In this document: in pieces, positions 34,030 to 36,006 of the stretch
Layout: the number at the start of each line of letters is the position of its first letter
Numbering within the stretch: the stretch's first letter is position 1
Source of the DNA: Hyphomicrobiales bacterium
GTDB lineage: Bacteria; Pseudomonadota; Alphaproteobacteria; Rhizobiales; JAKSCL01
Length of the DNA stretch: 36,006 nucleotides
NCBI GenBank assembly: GCA_022360615.1
Contig: JAKSCL010000265.1
Coordinates: 1 to 36,006 of the forward strand
Direction of reading: 5' to 3'
Translations under genes and position numbers: made by a program
The notes under the pieces: generated by a model
Databases searched by the model: none
Told to the model about the DNA's origin: nothing
What the model saw: the letters and a program-made list of their open reading frames with translations, nothing else

Positions 34030-35046
34030 ATGTCCCACGGCATAACCCGCCGGACCGCATTCGCACTTGGCGCAGCAGCAGGTGTTTCGGCCCTCATTCC
34101 GGGGGGTCGCGGCGGTTTAAGACCGGCCCGAGCAGAAGCCGCAACCGACACGCTGACACTATACGGTGCGCCGATCGGTGTATCCCTGCCGCTCGCCCAC
34201 CTTGTCGACGGTAACGCGCTCCGCCCGGCTGTCGGCAACACCGGCCTTACCATCTGGCGTTCGCCGGACGAAATGCGCGCCGGTGTCGCGGCGGGCCGGA
34301 TCGAAATCACCACGTCACCGGCCCCGGCGGCCGCCAATCTCTACAACCGCGGAACCGGCATGCGGCTCGCCGCCGTGCTCACGACTGGCATGCTCTATCT
34401 CATGACCACGGACGAGGCGATCACACGCATCGAGGATCTCGCTGGCAAGAAAGTGCTCGTGCCGTTCCGGGGCGACATGCCGGACCGGGTTTTCCAGTTG
34501 CTGCTCGAGTCGGCCGGAATGACGGTCAGCGATGTTGCAATAGACTATGTGGCGACGCCGCGCGAGGCGGCGCAGCTTCTTGTCGCCGGACAGGCACCTG
34601 CCGCCATTCTGCAGGAGCCGGCCGCGACCATGGCGATGATGCGGGGCCTGTCGCAGTCGGTTCGCGTGCGCCGCGCCATCAACCTGCAAACGGCCTTTGG
34701 CGAGGCAACCGGACGCGGCGCCGATATTCCCATGGCCGTCCTGATCGTGCGCGACAGCATTCGCGAGAGAGTTCCCGGTCTTCCGGCCCGTCTCGTCGGC
34801 GCGTTGAAACGTTCGACCCGCTGGGTCAACAACAATCCGGCATCCGCCGCCCAACTCGGCGAAGACTATATGGGGCTGAGGGCACCGGTCCTTGAGCGGT
34901 CGATCCCGCACATGAATCTGAGCGTGCGCACGCCTGCGGAAGCCCGCAGCCATCTGGAGTTCTTCTACGGCATGCTTGGGCGGCAATCCGCCAGGCTTCT
35001 GGGCGGGCGTCTCCCCGACAGCGGGTTCTATCTCGATGTGGGCTAA
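34030..35046 (+). CDS. NitT/TauT-type ABC transporter substrate-binding protein, Tat signal
   Basis: A 338-residue periplasmic binding protein. The N-terminus MSHGITRRTAFALGAAAG carries twin arginines before a hydrophobic stretch, indicating Tat export and possibly folding with a bound cofactor before export. The remainder has an SsuA/THI5-like layout (PRGD-like segment VPFRGDMPDRVFQLLLESAG). The open frame runs far upstream through the receptor gene, but AGGGAG precedes the ATG at 34030. It follows the receptor by 55 nt and overlaps the permease gene, so outer- and inner-membrane uptake steps appear to be co-expressed. The ligand is unknown. Confidence 0.82.
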   Translation: MSHGITRRTAFALGAAAGVSALIPGGRGGLRPARAEAATDTLTLYGAPIGVSLPLAHLVDGNALRPAVGNTGLTIWRSPDEMRAGVAAGRIEITTSPAPAAANLYNRGTGMRLAAVLTTGMLYLMTTDEAITRIEDLAGKKVLVPFRGDMPDRVFQLLLESAGMTVSDVAIDYVATPREAAQLLVAGQAPAAILQEPAATMAMMRGLSQSVRVRRAINLQTAFGEATGRGADIPMAVLIVRDSIRERVPGLPARLVGALKRSTRWVNNNPASAAQLGEDYMGLRAPVLERSIPHMNLSVRTPAEARSHLEFFYGMLGRQSARLLGGRLPDSGFYLDVG

Positions 35047-35842
35047 GGCGCGGAACAAAACAGCGCAAGGAGGCGCGCGCGCGGGACAAACCCGGGCGGC
35101 CCCATCCTGGACCTGGACCGTGGTGGGGCTCGCGCTTGCAGTCGCTTTATGGGGATGGGGAAGCACCCAACTGAGCTCCATCGCGCTTCCATCCCCGGTT
35201 GAGACGGCAGAAGCGCTTGCGCGCCTCACTGCAACCGGCGCGGCGTTCCCTGCGCTTCTTGAGACCGGATTACGGGTCATCGCCGCGTTTTCAGCAGCCC
35301 TTGCCATCGGCGCTGGCCTGGGGCTTGCCGCAGGCTTTGCGGTTCCGGTGCGCGCGGCGATTGGCCCGCTCGTCACAATGCTCCTCGCCGTACCGCCCAT
35401 TGCCTGGGTGGTTCTCGCCTTGATCTGGTTCGGCACCGGCAGTCCGGCTGTCATGTTCACCGTCTTCATCGCGGTTCTGCCGATCATCTTTCTGGCTGCC
35501 GTTGAGGGCGTGCGCACCGTCGATCCGGAACTCTCGGAAATGGCCAAGGCCTTCCGCATGACCCGCCGCCAGATGCTGCGTCACGTTACGCTCCCGCACC
35601 TCGGCTCCTATCTGCTGCCTGCATGCATCACCGCGTTCGGCATCGCCTGGAAAGTGTGCGTCATGGCCGAGCTGTTGTCTGCCCGGGAAGGCGTCGGATC
35701 GGGACTGGCGGATGCGCGCGCCAATCTCGACACGGCGGAGACCTTTGCCTGGCTTATCATCGTCGTATCGGCATTTCTGTTGATCGAGGCGCTCGTGCTG
35801 CGGCCGGCGCATCGGTGGCTTCAACCCTGGCGGGCGGCATAG
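35036..35842 (+). CDS. NitT/TauT-type ABC transporter permease
   Basis: A 268-residue inner-membrane permease with about six hydrophobic segments and the ATPase-contact loop MAKAFRMTRRQMLRHVTLP. The ATG at 35036 gives a short basic N-terminus (MWAKARNKTAQGG) before the first membrane segment; it overlaps the stop of the binding-protein gene by 11 nt, implying translational coupling. A longer frame from 34976 would overlap more and lacks support. It is of normal length, without the insert seen in tauC. Confidence 0.88.
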   Translation: MWAKARNKTAQGGARAGQTRAAPSWTWTVVGLALAVALWGWGSTQLSSIALPSPVETAEALARLTATGAAFPALLETGLRVIAAFSAALAIGAGLGLAAGFAVPVRAAIGPLVTMLLAVPPIAWVVLALIWFGTGSPAVMFTVFIAVLPIIFLAAVEGVRTVDPELSEMAKAFRMTRRQMLRHVTLPHLGSYLLPACITAFGIAWKVCVMAELLSAREGVGSGLADARANLDTAETFAWLIIVVSAFLLIEALVLRPAHRWLQPWRAA

Positions 35843-35846
35843 CGCG

Positions 35847-36006
35847 ATGCATATGATCCCGGACCCGCCAGCCATCACCGCTAACGGCGTACATGTCGAG
35901 ATCGGCGGCGAAACGATACTGGAGGGAACCTCATTCTCGGCGGGAGATGCCGAGCGAATCGCCATCCTCGGCGCATCCGGCTGCGGAAAAACAACGCTGC
36001 TGCGCG
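35847..36006 (+). CDS. ABC transporter ATP-binding protein, 3' end outside window
   Basis: Only the first 53 residues are present. From the ATG at 35847 (a second in-frame ATG at 35853 is possible) the frame shows Walker A GASGCGKTT at 42-50. It starts 4 nt after the permease stop and completes the ABC transporter of the binding protein and permease upstream. The rest of the gene is cut by the window end. Confidence 0.85.
   Translation, partial: MHMIPDPPAITANGVHVEIGGETILEGTSFSAGDAERIAILGASGCGKTTLLR

Overview
The window looks like chromosomal DNA of a GC-rich, Gram-negative alphaproteobacterium, most likely of the order Hyphomicrobiales (Rhizobiales) and probably marine or saline. The grounds are the gene content (marine-type TauABC/TauR, a tripartite tricarboxylate transporter, FAD/GcvT demethylase-like proteins, a type I secretion system) and a palindromic intergenic repeat at about 6286-6373 that resembles the repeats scattered through rhizobial genomes. 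I see no rRNA, tRNA, CRISPR array, insertion sequence or phage genes. The window is a row of small transport-plus-catabolism modules, most with their own regulator.

Layout. (1) 2-5123: the 3' part of a large secreted RTX protein with a 75-nt tandem repeat and a CHRD domain, then its type I secretion ABC transporter and HlyD-type adaptor; no TolC-type outer-membrane gene is present. (2) 5252-6256: a LysR regulator. (3) 6418-11553: a leftward taurine-type ABC transporter operon (tauA-tauB-tauC) divergent from a MocR/TauR-type regulator, with candidate TauR boxes between them. (4) 11854-16748: two tandem, translationally coupled dimethylglycine-dehydrogenase-like FAD/GcvT fusions. (5) 16809-23151: a leftward cyanate operon (cynA-cynB-cynD-cynS, then a DUF1348 gene beyond a strong terminator), divergent from a sigma-54 activator (CynF type). 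The shared intergenic region holds a near-perfect sigma-54 promoter and a 35-bp dyad. (6) 23318-31031: a GntR/FCD regulator, a leftward tripartite tricarboxylate transporter (tctC-tctB-tctA type), and a divergent rightward set of a 6PGDH/DUF1932 dehydrogenase, an RraA-type aldolase, a D-2-hydroxyacid dehydrogenase and an LDH2/ComC-family dehydrogenase. (7) 31208-36006: a DUF2946-like protein, a copper-receptor-type TonB-dependent barrel that appears to lack a plug, and a NitT/TauT-type ABC transporter cut off by the window end.

How the genes work together (inference unless noted). The cyanate module is the best supported: uptake by CynABD, conversion to ammonia and CO2 by CynS, control by a sigma-54 activator. 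The two GcvT-fused dehydrogenases beside tauR/tauABC suggest import and stepwise N-demethylation of an N-methylated compound, possibly N,N-dimethyltaurine to taurine. The tripartite transporter module looks like uptake of a hydroxy-carboxylate, oxidation of both stereoisomers by two unrelated dehydrogenases, and retro-aldol or decarboxylase cleavage. The last module looks like copper handling.

A recurring theme is a GC-rich stem-loop directly after the gene for the abundant exported component (after the RTX gene, after tauA and after tctC). This would give more of that component than of the membrane components downstream.
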